Shown here: positions 34,787 to 43,385 of the stretch, piece by piece
How positions within the stretch are numbered: position 1 is the stretch's first letter
Layout of the letters: each line of letters opens with the position of its first letter
Translations under genes and position numbers: made by a program
Assembly (NCBI RefSeq): GCF_025141935.1
Contig: NZ_CP081120.1
Span: 2,046,001-2,110,000, forward strand
DNA length: 64,000 bases
DNA from: Sulfitobacter sp. S190
Lineage (GTDB): Bacteria > Pseudomonadota > Alphaproteobacteria > Rhodobacterales > Rhodobacteraceae
Reading direction: 5' to 3'
Notes under the pieces: generated by a model
The model's input: the letters and a program-made list of their open reading frames with translations, nothing else
Database searches by the model: none
Told to the model about the DNA's origin: nothing

Positions 34787-35821
34787 CTACGGCGCGCGAT
34801 GAAGCGTCCGGCACGACCCGCGCACGATCAACTGGGGGGCGCAATGCTCTCCGTGCCGCGGGGCTGAGGGGTTCTTGATCGCGCGGGCAAGGTTCTCGCC
34901 CGCCTTGCGCCCAATGCTGCGTGCGGGCAACCGTACGGTCGTCAGCGCAGGTTCGCTGTCCGAGGAGCCCTTGAAATCGCCAATCCCGTAAACCGACACA
35001 TCCTGCGGCACGCGTAGCCCCGCGCGCGCCACCGCGTGCATGGCACCAGTCGCAAGGATGTCGTTCCCGCAGATCAGCGCCGTCGGTCGGCGCGGCCCGT
35101 CGAACAGTTCCAACGCCGCGCGCTTTGACGCCGCGATGCTGTAGACCGTGGTCACCTGCCACGGTTCCGGCACCTGCACACCAGCCTCCCCCAGTGTCTG
35201 CAGAATCGCGGTGCTGCGCGCCTTGGCGCGGTCATTGCCCTCCCCCGGTGCCAACAGACAGGCGATATCCCGGTGGCCCTGCGCAAGCGCGTGTTGCGCA
35301 ATCAGACGCCCCGCCATTTCATTGTCGGCCCCGATCGAGGGATGGGCAGAGCTTTGCGCGTAATTCCACATCAAGACCGCCGGTGTCTGTTGGCTATCGA
35401 TTAATTGGAAGACCGCGCTGTCATGGTCGAGCCCGGTGAGCGCAATTCCGTCGACGCGGTGCTCCAGCAGTTTGCGCAGGATTTCGTATTCGCGCTGCTG
35501 GTCATAGCCGTGCGACGCAAGCAGGATGGTAAACCCCTCTGCCGCAACGGCATCCGAAAACGCCTGCACCACTTCGGCGAATATCGTGTGATCGATGGTC
35601 GGTACCACAACCCCGATCGTGCCGGACCGTATCCCGTGGATGGTCTGCGCCGCACGGTTGCGGATATAGCCCTGCTTGCGCACTGCCGCCTCGATCTTCT
35701 TGCGAGTCGTCGGTTTGAGCAATTCGGGATGATTGAAGTAGCGCGACACCGTCGAAGCGGAGACGCGCGCGGCCTTCGCAACACTCACGATATCGGCACG
35801 TTTCCGTTTTCCGTCAGTCAC
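34787..35821 (-). CDS. LacI-family transcriptional regulator
   Basis: This is a 344-residue repressor. The LacI helix-turn-helix and hinge are textbook: DIVSVAKAARVSASTVSRYFNHPELLKPTTRKKIEAAV, followed by GYIRNRAAQTI. The periplasmic-binding-like effector domain runs from IGVVVPTIDHTIFAEV to LPARSIGRKAGENLARAI. The start is GTG (35821). It is transcribed away from the TTT transporter/ligase operon and likely represses it. The operator candidate at 35846-35873 lies between the two. Confidence 0.93.
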   Translation of the reverse strand: MTDGKRKRADIVSVAKAARVSASTVSRYFNHPELLKPTTRKKIEAAVRKQGYIRNRAAQTIHGIRSGTIGVVVPTIDHTIFAEVVQAFSDAVAAEGFTILLASHGYDQQREYEILRKLLEHRVDGIALTGLDHDSAVFQLIDSQQTPAVLMWNYAQSSAHPSIGADNEMAGRLIAQHALAQGHRDIACLLAPGEGNDRAKARSTAILQTLGEAGVQVPEPWQVTTVYSIAASKRAALELFDGPRRPTALICGNDILATGAMHAVARAGLRVPQDVSVYGIGDFKGSSDSEPALTTVRLPARSIGRKAGENLARAIKNPSAPRHGEHCAPQLIVRGSCRTLHRAP

Positions 35822-35845
35822 TTCCGACCCCCAACTCAGGCATTT

Positions 35846-35873
35846 ATGAAAACATTTGCAAAACTATTTTCAT
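35846..35873. promoter_or_regulatory. Candidate LacI-type operator
   Basis: ATGAAAA (35846-35852) and TTTTCAT (35867-35873) are perfect inverted arms. The centre contains the perfect 8-bp palindrome TTTGCAAA (35855-35862), shaped like LacI-family half sites meeting at a central GC. It lies about 25 bases from the lacI-type start codon and 43 bases from the transporter start codon, so a bound repressor would block both promoters. Confidence 0.6.
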
Positions 35874-35915
35874 CGCTTAGCGTTATCAGTCAAGCAGCGT
35901 TGCGGGGAGGCAGCG

Positions 35916-37427
35916 ATGGAATTCCTGTTCTACATGGGTGACGTGTTCACGCCGGTCAATTTTGTCCTGCTTTTGATCGGGACAATCGGGGGGTTGATCC
36001 TTGGCGCGACGCCGGGCCTGTCGCCGACGATGGCGGTGGCGCTGCTTATCCCCTTCACATTCCAGCTCGAGGCGGCGCAAGGGCTGATCCTGCTGGGGGC
36101 CGCCTATACCTCGACGGTGGCGGGTGGCGCGGTCTCGGCGATCCTGCTCAAGATACCCGGCGCGCCTGCGAACATCGCGACCACGCTCGACGGGCACACG
36201 ATGGCGCGCAAGGGCGAAGGTGCCAAGGCGTTGCAACTCAGCTTTCTCGCCTCGGCCGTGGGGGGTGTCTTTGGTGTGCTCCTGCTGATCTTTCTGACCC
36301 CGGTTCTTGCCCAGTGGGCGCTCGCGTTCGGTCCGAGCCACCTGTTCTGGCTGGCCATTCTGGGGGTGACGGTGATCGGATCGCTGGACAGCAAATCGGT
36401 GGTCAAGGGGTTGCTCTCGGGGTGTATCGGACTTTGGCTCGCGACAATCGGTTTTGACGACATCATGGGCGCTCAACGGTTCATCTTCCATCCCGCATTG
36501 GGCGGCGGCATCAATATCATCGCAGCATTGATCGGCCTGTTCGCAATCCCGCAGGTGATCACGATGTTTGCCAAGGGCCGCCACAATGACGGTGCCGAAG
36601 TAATCAAGGTGCAAAAGCATCCGATCTCGGGCGCTTTTCGCGTTTTGATGCGCAGCAAACGGGCGCTCGGCATCGGTACGGCCGTCGGATCCGTCATCGG
36701 TCTGATCCCCGGTGTCGGCGGACAGATTGCCGGGCTCGTGGCTTATGACCAATCCAAGAAGTTCAGCGCGGAACGCGAGAAATTCGGGACCGGTCACGCC
36801 GAGGGTGTGATTGCCGCCGAGAGCGCCAACAACGCGATGGTCGGGCCCAGTCTTGTGCCGCTGTTGACCCTGTCGATCCCGGGCTCGCCCACGGCGGCGG
36901 TGCTCTTGGGCGGCCTGCTGATCCACGGTATCTTTCCGGGCTCCGATCTTTTTGACAACCACCCTGACGTGGCATGGACCTTCATCAACTCGATGCTGAT
37001 CGGGCAGATCCTGATGTGCATTTTCGGCCTGTATGTAGCGGGTCTTGCCGCGCGGGTCGCGCAAGTGCCCCAGTCGGTCATGGCCGCCGTAGTGCTGGGC
37101 CTCGCCGTTTTCGGAAGCTATTCGGTACAAAGCTCGATGGGCGATGTTTACGTCATGGCCGCATTGGGCGTCATGATGTATTTTCTCGAACGGTTTGGTT
37201 TCAGCGCGGCGCCGCTGGTGCTTGGCCTGATCCTCGGCCCCATTGCCGAAGCAAACTTCATCCAGGGATCGATGATCGCGAATGCGACGGGCGGTATGGC
37301 CCCCTATTTCCTCGGCGGGCCACTCAATATCGTGTTGATCGTCGTGGTCATCGCCTCGATTTGTTACTCGGGCTACATGGAATTGCGCGCACGTCGCTAC
37401 ACCTCCAAAGAGGAGATCATGGCATGA
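35916..37427 (+). CDS. tctA: Tripartite tricarboxylate transporter large permease, TctA family
   Basis: This is a membrane protein of 503 residues with about twelve helices. It shows the TctA signatures GLILGATPGLSPTMAVALLIPFTF, AGGAVSAILLKIPGAPANIATTLDGH and ESANNAMVGPSLVPLLTLSIPGSPTAAVLLGGLLIHG. Both repeated ATPGLSP/NNA halves are intact. The start at 35916 follows GGGGAGG at five bases. The extra 20 codons of the longer frame lie in the operator region. The stop overlaps the TctB-like start by four bases. It forms the secondary carboxylate transporter with the next two genes. Confidence 0.95.
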   Translation: MEFLFYMGDVFTPVNFVLLLIGTIGGLILGATPGLSPTMAVALLIPFTFQLEAAQGLILLGAAYTSTVAGGAVSAILLKIPGAPANIATTLDGHTMARKGEGAKALQLSFLASAVGGVFGVLLLIFLTPVLAQWALAFGPSHLFWLAILGVTVIGSLDSKSVVKGLLSGCIGLWLATIGFDDIMGAQRFIFHPALGGGINIIAALIGLFAIPQVITMFAKGRHNDGAEVIKVQKHPISGAFRVLMRSKRALGIGTAVGSVIGLIPGVGGQIAGLVAYDQSKKFSAEREKFGTGHAEGVIAAESANNAMVGPSLVPLLTLSIPGSPTAAVLLGGLLIHGIFPGSDLFDNHPDVAWTFINSMLIGQILMCIFGLYVAGLAARVAQVPQSVMAAVVLGLAVFGSYSVQSSMGDVYVMAALGVMMYFLERFGFSAAPLVLGLILGPIAEANFIQGSMIANATGGMAPYFLGGPLNIVLIVVVIASICYSGYMELRARRYTSKEEIMA

Positions 37428-37894
37428 GCACACCCTCCCTGCCCCGGCTTCAGCATATCGTAGGATCAGGCATCGTCGCGGCTGTCGGGATCTGGGTGTC
37501 CTACGTCAGCTATACCCAGCAGCCCAGCGAGGCGTTTTTGTTCCCGCGCCTGATCGCCACCGTTTTTGTGGTGCTGGCCCTGTGGACCTTCGCCAAAGCG
37601 TGTCTGGGGTGGACCAAGGTCGGCAACGGCATATCGGTCCGGCAGTTCACAAACCTGCTGCCCGGCCTGCTGGTATCGCTGATCTATATCTTCTGGGCGG
37701 CCAAAGCGTTCGGGTTCTATACAGCCACAACGGTCGCGTTTTTCATATTGCTGAGCCTTTACGATCCTGCCCCGCATACCGCGGTGCGCAGCTGGCTTAT
37801 GCGCATTCTCATCACGGCCTGTTTCATGGTCGTCATGTACGGTCTCTTCGCACAACTTCTAAACGTGTACACACCGCGAGAGGTCTTTTTCTGA
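37424..37894 (+). CDS. tctB: Tripartite tricarboxylate transporter small subunit, TctB family
   Basis: This is a four-helix membrane protein of 156 residues. Hydrophobic segments occupy roughly residues 10-30, 38-58, 73-118 (two helices) and 125-147, with the TctB-like loop QQPSEAFLFPRLIATVFVVLALWTF. Overlap with the large permease gene (ATGA) couples their translation. A 44-base gap with GGGAGG leads to the receptor gene. Confidence 0.9.
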   Translation: MSTPSLPRLQHIVGSGIVAAVGIWVSYVSYTQQPSEAFLFPRLIATVFVVLALWTFAKACLGWTKVGNGISVRQFTNLLPGLLVSLIYIFWAAKAFGFYTATTVAFFILLSLYDPAPHTAVRSWLMRILITACFMVVMYGLFAQLLNVYTPREVFF

Positions 37895-37938
37895 ACCGCA
37901 AAAGCGGCAGATATCCATTTCCTAGGGAGGAACGATCA

Positions 37939-38907
37939 ATGAAAAAACTATTTGCAGGAGCGGCCATCGCACTGGCCAGTCTCACAAGCACAGCGCTGGC
38001 CGATGGCCATGCGAACTACCCCGAAAGGCCGATCATGATGATGGTCAGCTATGGCGCGGGCGGTGCGACCGACTTCCAGGCACGTATCGTGACCATGACG
38101 GCCGGCAACGAAGACGCGCTTGGCATGCCGATTGCGATCATCAACAAACCCGGTGCGGGTGGCCGCGTTGGCTGGAACTGGCTGGCGGGACAGGCCGAGG
38201 CGGACGGCTACACGCTTGGGGCCTATAACATCCCCCACTTCATCGCACAGTCCATCAAGGGCGGCGTCGAATATTCGCGCGACAGCTTTGAGCCGATTGC
38301 CAACTGGGGTGCCGATCCGGCGGTGCTTGTTGTCGGGGCAGACAGCGAATTCAATTCTCTGGGTGATGTCGTGGAGTTCGCGAAGGCAAACCCCGGCAAG
38401 CTGACAACGTCCGGTGCAGGTCTGTTCGTGGGTCACCACATCGCCGCGCTTCAAATGGAAAAAGCGGGCGACATGAAGCTGGCCTATATTCCCACCAAAG
38501 GTGGTGGTGCAGCAGCCATGAAGGCCGTGATCGCGGGTGACGTCATGGCCGGCATCAACAACCTCAGCGATGCGTTCCGCGCGCGCGAAGCGGGCAACGT
38601 CAAGATCCTTGCCGTGGCCGATCTGGAGCGCAACGAATTCCTGCCCGATGTGCCGACCATGATGGAAGCGGGGCTGGATGTTGACAACTCCTCCGTCAAC
38701 TTCCGCGGCGTGATGGTGCCCAAGGGAACACCGCAAGGCATCATCGACAAGCTGGCCGAAACCGTGCCGGCCATGTTCGAGAATTCCCGCGTTGCCGGCA
38801 AAATGAAGGCAGGCGGATCGCCGATGCACGTGATGAAACGGGACGAGGTGCTCGAGATGTGGGCCGCCCGCGAAGAAACGCTCAAGGACCTGCTCGCCGG
38901 TCTTTGA
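37939..38907 (+). CDS. tctC: Tripartite tricarboxylate transporter receptor, TctC (Bug) family
   Basis: This is a periplasmic binding protein of 322 residues. A signal peptide (MKKLFAGAAIALASLTSTALA) is followed by YPERPIMMMVSYGAGGATDFQARI, IINKPGAGGRVGWNWLAGQAEADGYTLG and VPKGTPQGIIDKLAETV, all Bug-family landmarks. The ligand is expected to be a carboxylate or sulfonate carboxylate. A hairpin with a T-run follows it. This separates high receptor output from the catabolic genes. Confidence 0.94.
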   Translation: MKKLFAGAAIALASLTSTALADGHANYPERPIMMMVSYGAGGATDFQARIVTMTAGNEDALGMPIAIINKPGAGGRVGWNWLAGQAEADGYTLGAYNIPHFIAQSIKGGVEYSRDSFEPIANWGADPAVLVVGADSEFNSLGDVVEFAKANPGKLTTSGAGLFVGHHIAALQMEKAGDMKLAYIPTKGGGAAAMKAVIAGDVMAGINNLSDAFRAREAGNVKILAVADLERNEFLPDVPTMMEAGLDVDNSSVNFRGVMVPKGTPQGIIDKLAETVPAMFENSRVAGKMKAGGSPMHVMKRDEVLEMWAAREETLKDLLAGL

Positions 38908-38920
38908 CAATAGCCTGAAG

Positions 38921-38945
38921 GGGGCGCAGAGCTGCGCCCTCTTTT
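38921..38945 (+). terminator. Intrinsic-terminator-like hairpin after tctC
   Basis: GGGCGCAG-AG-CTGCGCCC forms an 8-bp stem (38922-38939), extended by a G-T pair and followed by CTTTT. It lies 14 bases after the tctC stop and before the acylating dehydrogenase gene, whose ribosome binding site begins a few bases later. It is the best intrinsic-terminator match in the window and probably allows partial read-through. Confidence 0.85.
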
Positions 38946-38963
38946 ACCCGAAAGGAAATGACC

Positions 38964-40367
38964 ATGAACGCCCCCGACGCCCTCGCAGAAGTTGACGCAA
39001 TCGTCGCGCGTGCGCGTGCCGCACAGGCCCGCTTCGAAGCCGGTGGGAGTCAGGCACTCTACGACCGCGCCGCATTGGCCGCGGGATGGGCGATCATGGA
39101 CCCCGACCGCAACCGGCACCTCGCCGAACTGGCGGTCGAAACCACCGGGCTGGGAAATGTGCCCGACAAGATTACGAAAAACCACCGCAAGACGCTGGGT
39201 TTGCTGCGCGACATATCGTCGGCCAGAACCTATGGCGTGATAAAGGACGATCCAGCCACCGGCATCACGGAAATCGCCCGCCCGATTGGCGTGATCGGCG
39301 CGGTGGTCCCGTCGACCAACCCCGGCGCGACCCCCGCCAATAACATCATCAACGCGCTGAAATGCGGCAATGCCATCGTGGTATCGCCCTCGCCCAAGGG
39401 CGTGCCGACCTGCGAGGCGCTGCTGGACTACATCCATGCGGAGTTTGACAAAGCCGGGATCGACCGCGATCTGGTCCAGATGATCCCCGGTCGCGGGTCC
39501 AAGGACAAGACGCAGCGATTGCTCGAAATCTCCGATCTGATCGTGGTGACGGGGTCACAAAACAATGTCAGACGGGCCTATACATCCGGCACGCCCGCCT
39601 TGGCCGTCGGCGCGGGCAACGTCACCGTGATTGTCGACAGCACTGCCGATCTTGCCGCTGCCGCAGACAAGATCTGCGCGTCCAAGACGTTCGATAATGC
39701 CACGTCCTGTTCTTCAGAGAATTCGGTCGTGGTGCTGGACGCCGTTTACGACGCTTTCGTGGACGAGATGGCACGCACGGGTGGTGCGCTTGTCCGTGAC
39801 GAGACGAAAGTCACCGACAAACTCTGGGTCAAAGGCCATCTGAACCCTGCGGCAATCGCGCGCGATGCGGACGAGATGATCGCGGCCCTGGGGCTTGAGA
39901 ACGACGTCCCCGCGGGTACGAAATACATCGCGGTGGAAAGCCGCGGGATCGGCAGCGATCATCCTCTGTCGGGCGAAAAGCTCAGCCGCGTGCTGACGGT
40001 TTACCGCGCGGCCGATTTCGATGCCGCGGTCCGGATCACGCGCGATATCCAGTTGCATCAGGGGCGCGGACACTCTGTCGGGATCCACACAGCCGATGAC
40101 GACCATATTCTGACCTTGGCCAAGGCGATCCCCACCAGCCGCGTTATCGTCAATCAGGCCCACACATTTGCGACGGGCGGGGCTTTCACCAACGGCATGC
40201 CGTTTTCGCTGTCGATGGGCTGCGGATCGTGGGGCGGCAATTCCATTGATACGAATGTGCATTGGCGCCATTTCATGCAAACGACCAAGATCGTGCGTGA
40301 AATACCCGGTCACGAGCCTGCGCCCGAGGAGATATTCGCGGGGTACTGGGCCGAGGTCGGCAAATGA
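38964..40367 (+). CDS. Acylating aldehyde dehydrogenase, candidate sulfoacetaldehyde dehydrogenase (SauS-like)
   Basis: This 467-residue CoA-acylating aldehyde dehydrogenase interconverts an acyl-CoA and an aldehyde with NAD(P)H. The family pattern is clear: GVIGAVVPSTNPGATPANNIINALKCGNAIVVSPSP, the catalytic Cys249 in FDNATSCSSENSVVV, AGNVTVIVDSTADL and the late NQAHTFATGGAFTNGMPFS. EutE/PduP/MhpF proteins have the same fold. I favour SauS because the neighbour gene encodes an acyl-CoA ligase and the operon starts with a carboxylate-type transporter, the layout needed to reduce sulfoacetate via sulfoacetyl-CoA. No xsc gene is visible here. ATG at 38964 is preferred because AAAGGA is then seven bases upstream. 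Confidence 0.82.
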   Translation: MNAPDALAEVDAIVARARAAQARFEAGGSQALYDRAALAAGWAIMDPDRNRHLAELAVETTGLGNVPDKITKNHRKTLGLLRDISSARTYGVIKDDPATGITEIARPIGVIGAVVPSTNPGATPANNIINALKCGNAIVVSPSPKGVPTCEALLDYIHAEFDKAGIDRDLVQMIPGRGSKDKTQRLLEISDLIVVTGSQNNVRRAYTSGTPALAVGAGNVTVIVDSTADLAAAADKICASKTFDNATSCSSENSVVVLDAVYDAFVDEMARTGGALVRDETKVTDKLWVKGHLNPAAIARDADEMIAALGLENDVPAGTKYIAVESRGIGSDHPLSGEKLSRVLTVYRAADFDAAVRITRDIQLHQGRGHSVGIHTADDDHILTLAKAIPTSRVIVNQAHTFATGGAFTNGMPFSLSMGCGSWGGNSIDTNVHWRHFMQTTKIVREIPGHEPAPEEIFAGYWAEVGK

Positions 40368-41875
40368 TCTTTTCGGCGCAGGTCCCCCCCGAGGGCACGG
40401 TGCGCGACTGGCTCGATGCGCGGGCGCAAGAGGGCGGCACCGCGATCGTGTTTCCCGAAACCGGGGAAAGGCTGGAATGGTCAGAACTGCGGGACACGGC
40501 TGCCGCGATGGCCCGCGTCATGGTGGGACGAGGCATAGGCAAGGGCGAAAGCGTGGCCATCGTTCACCCCAACGGCAAGGCGGGGGTCGAAGCGCTCTAC
40601 GCCACGCTATATGGCGGGTTCCGCGCCACGATGATCAACCTTGCCGCCGGACCCGATGCAATCGCCTATGCGCTGGCGCATTCGCGCGCGCGCTTCGCCT
40701 TTGTGCATCCCGATCAGCGCAGCGCCTTCGACGCAGCCGCGCCCGCGGCGATGCACGTGCTGGATCCGGCGCAGTTTGACCCCGCGGACCAGACGGCGTT
40801 GCATCCGCTCGCATCTGCGGATCACGCCCTGCTGATGTATACCTCTGGCACGACGGGGCGGCCCAAAGGCGTTGTGCACACCCATGCGAGCCTGCTTGCC
40901 GGAGGGTGGACGACCGCGGTTGCGCATGATCTCGGGCCACGCGACCGGGGGTTTTGTGTACTGCCGATCTACCACATCAACGGCCTGTGCGTGACCGTCA
41001 TGGGCGCGCTGGTCTCCGGCGGGTCGCTCGCCATGGTGTCCCGCTTCTCCGCCCGCGCGTTCTGGGATCAGGCCGACAGCGCCGGGATCACGTGGTTTTC
41101 GGTTGTGCCGACGATCATCAGCCACCTGCTGCACGGGCAGACCGACCCGACGGACGCACTGTGTGCGCGCCTGCGCTTCGGCCGTTCCGCATCGTCGGCG
41201 CTGGCGATCGAGACGCAAACCGCGTTCGAGAAGCGTTTCGGCGTGCCCATTATCGAGACGATGGGGCTGACCGAGACCGCGGCGCAGATCCTGTCGAACC
41301 CCCTGCCCCCGGCGATGCGCAAAATCGGATCACCCGGGCGCGCCTACGGCAACGAAGTCCGCATTCTTGCACCCGACATGACAGACGCTCCCGTCGATAC
41401 AGAGGGCGAAATCGCCATTCGCGGCCCGAACGTGATGGCGGAATACCTGTTCAACCCCGACGCCACGGCGGCGACGTTCGTGGGCGATTGGCTGCGCACA
41501 GGCGATCTGGGCCGGATCGACGCGGACGGCTACGTTTTTGTGACGGGGCGCCTGAAGGAGTTGATCATCAAAGGGGGCGAAAACATCGCGCCACGCGAAA
41601 TCGACGAAGTGCTCTACGGGCATCCCGATGTGGTCGAGGCCGCAGCCTTCGCGCGGGCCTGTCCGCGCTACGGCGAAACCGTTGAGGCGGCGGTGGCCCT
41701 GCGGCCTGAAGCGACACTGGCGGCTGACGATCTGATCGCGCTTTGCCATGATCGTCTGGGCGCGTTCAAATCCCCCGATCTGGTGCACGTGATGGCCGAA
41801 TTGCCAAAAGGACCGTCGGGAAAAATCCAGCGGATGAAGCTGGCCGACATGCTTCAGACCGCCACCGCGCAATAG
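40364..41875 (+). CDS. Acyl-CoA synthetase, candidate sulfoacetate-CoA ligase (SauT-like)
   Basis: This 503-residue AMP-forming ligase has the phosphate loop YTSGTTGRPKG at 159-169, the acyl-pocket region ETMGLTETAAQILSN, WLRTGDLGRIDADGYVFVTGR with the hinge, IIKGGENIAPREIDEVL and the catalytic lysine in GPSGKIQRM. It overlaps the acylating dehydrogenase by four bases (ATGA), so the two act on the same compound: acid plus CoA to acyl-CoA, then to aldehyde. Sulfoacetate is the best-known substrate for such a pair. Other short carboxylates remain possible. Confidence 0.82.
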   Translation: MIFSAQVPPEGTVRDWLDARAQEGGTAIVFPETGERLEWSELRDTAAAMARVMVGRGIGKGESVAIVHPNGKAGVEALYATLYGGFRATMINLAAGPDAIAYALAHSRARFAFVHPDQRSAFDAAAPAAMHVLDPAQFDPADQTALHPLASADHALLMYTSGTTGRPKGVVHTHASLLAGGWTTAVAHDLGPRDRGFCVLPIYHINGLCVTVMGALVSGGSLAMVSRFSARAFWDQADSAGITWFSVVPTIISHLLHGQTDPTDALCARLRFGRSASSALAIETQTAFEKRFGVPIIETMGLTETAAQILSNPLPPAMRKIGSPGRAYGNEVRILAPDMTDAPVDTEGEIAIRGPNVMAEYLFNPDATAATFVGDWLRTGDLGRIDADGYVFVTGRLKELIIKGGENIAPREIDEVLYGHPDVVEAAAFARACPRYGETVEAAVALRPEATLAADDLIALCHDRLGAFKSPDLVHVMAELPKGPSGKIQRMKLADMLQTATAQ

Positions 41876-41945
41876 CCCCGCGCATTTATGTCATGACCGC
41901 TTCAATCTGCGCGACTTGGATGCACTTCCGGTGTAGCCTGCGGGC

Positions 41946-43379
41946 ATGAGCACCACACTCCCGCTTCCCTGTACCGCGACCGGCACCGCCGTTGATCCCG
42001 CGCGCGGCGATTGTCCCGACCAGAACGGCACGCTCGTTGCAACCATCCTCGGATCGAGCCTCGCGTTCATCGTCGGCTCGATCATCAACGTCGCCTTGCC
42101 GCAAATGCAGACCGAATTTGGCGTCGGCGCAACCGGCGCCCAGTGGATCGTCAACGCCTACCTCCTGCCGCTGGGGGCGTTTGTGCTGATCGGCGGCGCT
42201 CTGGGCGATCATTACGGGCGCAAGCGGGTGTTCATGGCCGGTCTGGTTGTCTTCCTTCTGGCCTGTCTGCTGTGTGCCGTGGCGTGGAGCTTTCCCGTTT
42301 TTCTGATCGGGCGCGCGTTCGAAGGGATCGGGGCCGCGATGCTGGCGCCGACGTCACTGGCGATTATCGCGGACGGGTTCTCGGGCCGCGCACGCGGCAC
42401 CGCGATTGGCACTTGGGCCGCAGCGGGCGCCGCGGCGGGGGCAATCGCTCCGCTTGCCGGTGGCGTGATTGTCGATCTGGCCAGCTGGCGATGGGCATTC
42501 GCGGCCGTTGTGCCGTTGGCGGGCTATGCGGTAATCGTCGCACGTCGATCCGTGCGCGAGAGCAAAGCCGCCGCGGATGAGGTCGCCCCCCTTGACTGGA
42601 CCGGTGCCGCCCTGTCGGGTGCGGCCCTGCTTGCGCTGATTTACGCGTTGATCGCGCTGCCCGAACGCGGCGCTACACCATTGGTGGGCGCGACGCTCGT
42701 GTCGGGGATCATGCTGGCCGGATTGTTCGTCACGGTCGAGAAGCACAAAGGCACGCGGGCCATGACGCCGCTGGCGCTCTTTACCAACAAGACCTTTGTC
42801 GGCCTGTCGTTGCTGACACTGTTCCTCTACGCCGCGCTTGGCGGACTTCTGGTTCTGCTGCCCTACGTCCTCATCCGCGAACTGGGCTATAGTGCGACGG
42901 CGGCCGGCGCCGCAATCCTGCCCTTCCCTATGGTGATGGGGCTGCTGTCCCGCTTCGCGGGAGGAGCGCTTGCCGACCGGTTTGGCACGAGAACGCTTCT
43001 GGGCTTCGGATCGCTTTGCGTGGCTGCGGGGTTCTTCGTGTTCTCGCGCGCTGCGGGCGACACACTGTCCTACTGGGGGTTGTTGTTTCCGGCGCTGATC
43101 CTGATGGCGATCGGCATGGCGACCTCTGTCGCGCCCCTGACGACTGCAGTGCTCAACAGCGCAGGTGCGCGCTATACCGGCGTGGCCTCCGGCATCAATA
43201 ACGCGATCTCGCGGATCGCGGGGCTGGTGGCGACAGCCCTTCTGGGCATCGTGCTGATCGGATGGGCCGATGATCTGATTGCGGGGTTTGCCCTTGCCGC
43301 ATGGGCAGGCATGGCGCTTTCTGTCGCGAGTGCGACTGCCGCATTACTTCTGGTGCGTGAAGCGCAAACGCAAGATTGA
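41946..43379 (+). CDS. Major facilitator superfamily exporter, DHA2 (14-TM) type
   Basis: This membrane transporter of 477 residues has about fourteen hydrophobic segments. It carries the DHA2 motifs NVALPQMQTEFG-x-WIVNAYLL, the motif-A loop GGALGDHYGRKRVFMAG and a second LADRFGTRTLLGFGSL. This class mostly expels drugs or metabolites with protons. A 70-base gap separates it from the ligase operon, so co-transcription is possible but not shown. Length and topology do not match the 12-TM importer SauU. Its 3' end is six bases from the convergent membrane-protein gene. Confidence 0.88.
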   Translation: MSTTLPLPCTATGTAVDPARGDCPDQNGTLVATILGSSLAFIVGSIINVALPQMQTEFGVGATGAQWIVNAYLLPLGAFVLIGGALGDHYGRKRVFMAGLVVFLLACLLCAVAWSFPVFLIGRAFEGIGAAMLAPTSLAIIADGFSGRARGTAIGTWAAAGAAAGAIAPLAGGVIVDLASWRWAFAAVVPLAGYAVIVARRSVRESKAAADEVAPLDWTGAALSGAALLALIYALIALPERGATPLVGATLVSGIMLAGLFVTVEKHKGTRAMTPLALFTNKTFVGLSLLTLFLYAALGGLLVLLPYVLIRELGYSATAAGAAILPFPMVMGLLSRFAGGALADRFGTRTLLGFGSLCVAAGFFVFSRAAGDTLSYWGLLFPALILMAIGMATSVAPLTTAVLNSAGARYTGVASGINNAISRIAGLVATALLGIVLIGWADDLIAGFALAAWAGMALSVASATAALLLVREAQTQD

Positions 43380-43385
43380 AAGAAC

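Noticed and set aside
41946..43379. SauU sulfoacetate importer
   Set aside because: The protein has DHA2 exporter motifs and about 14 helices, is separated by 70 bases from the ligase gene, and a TTT importer already heads the operon.
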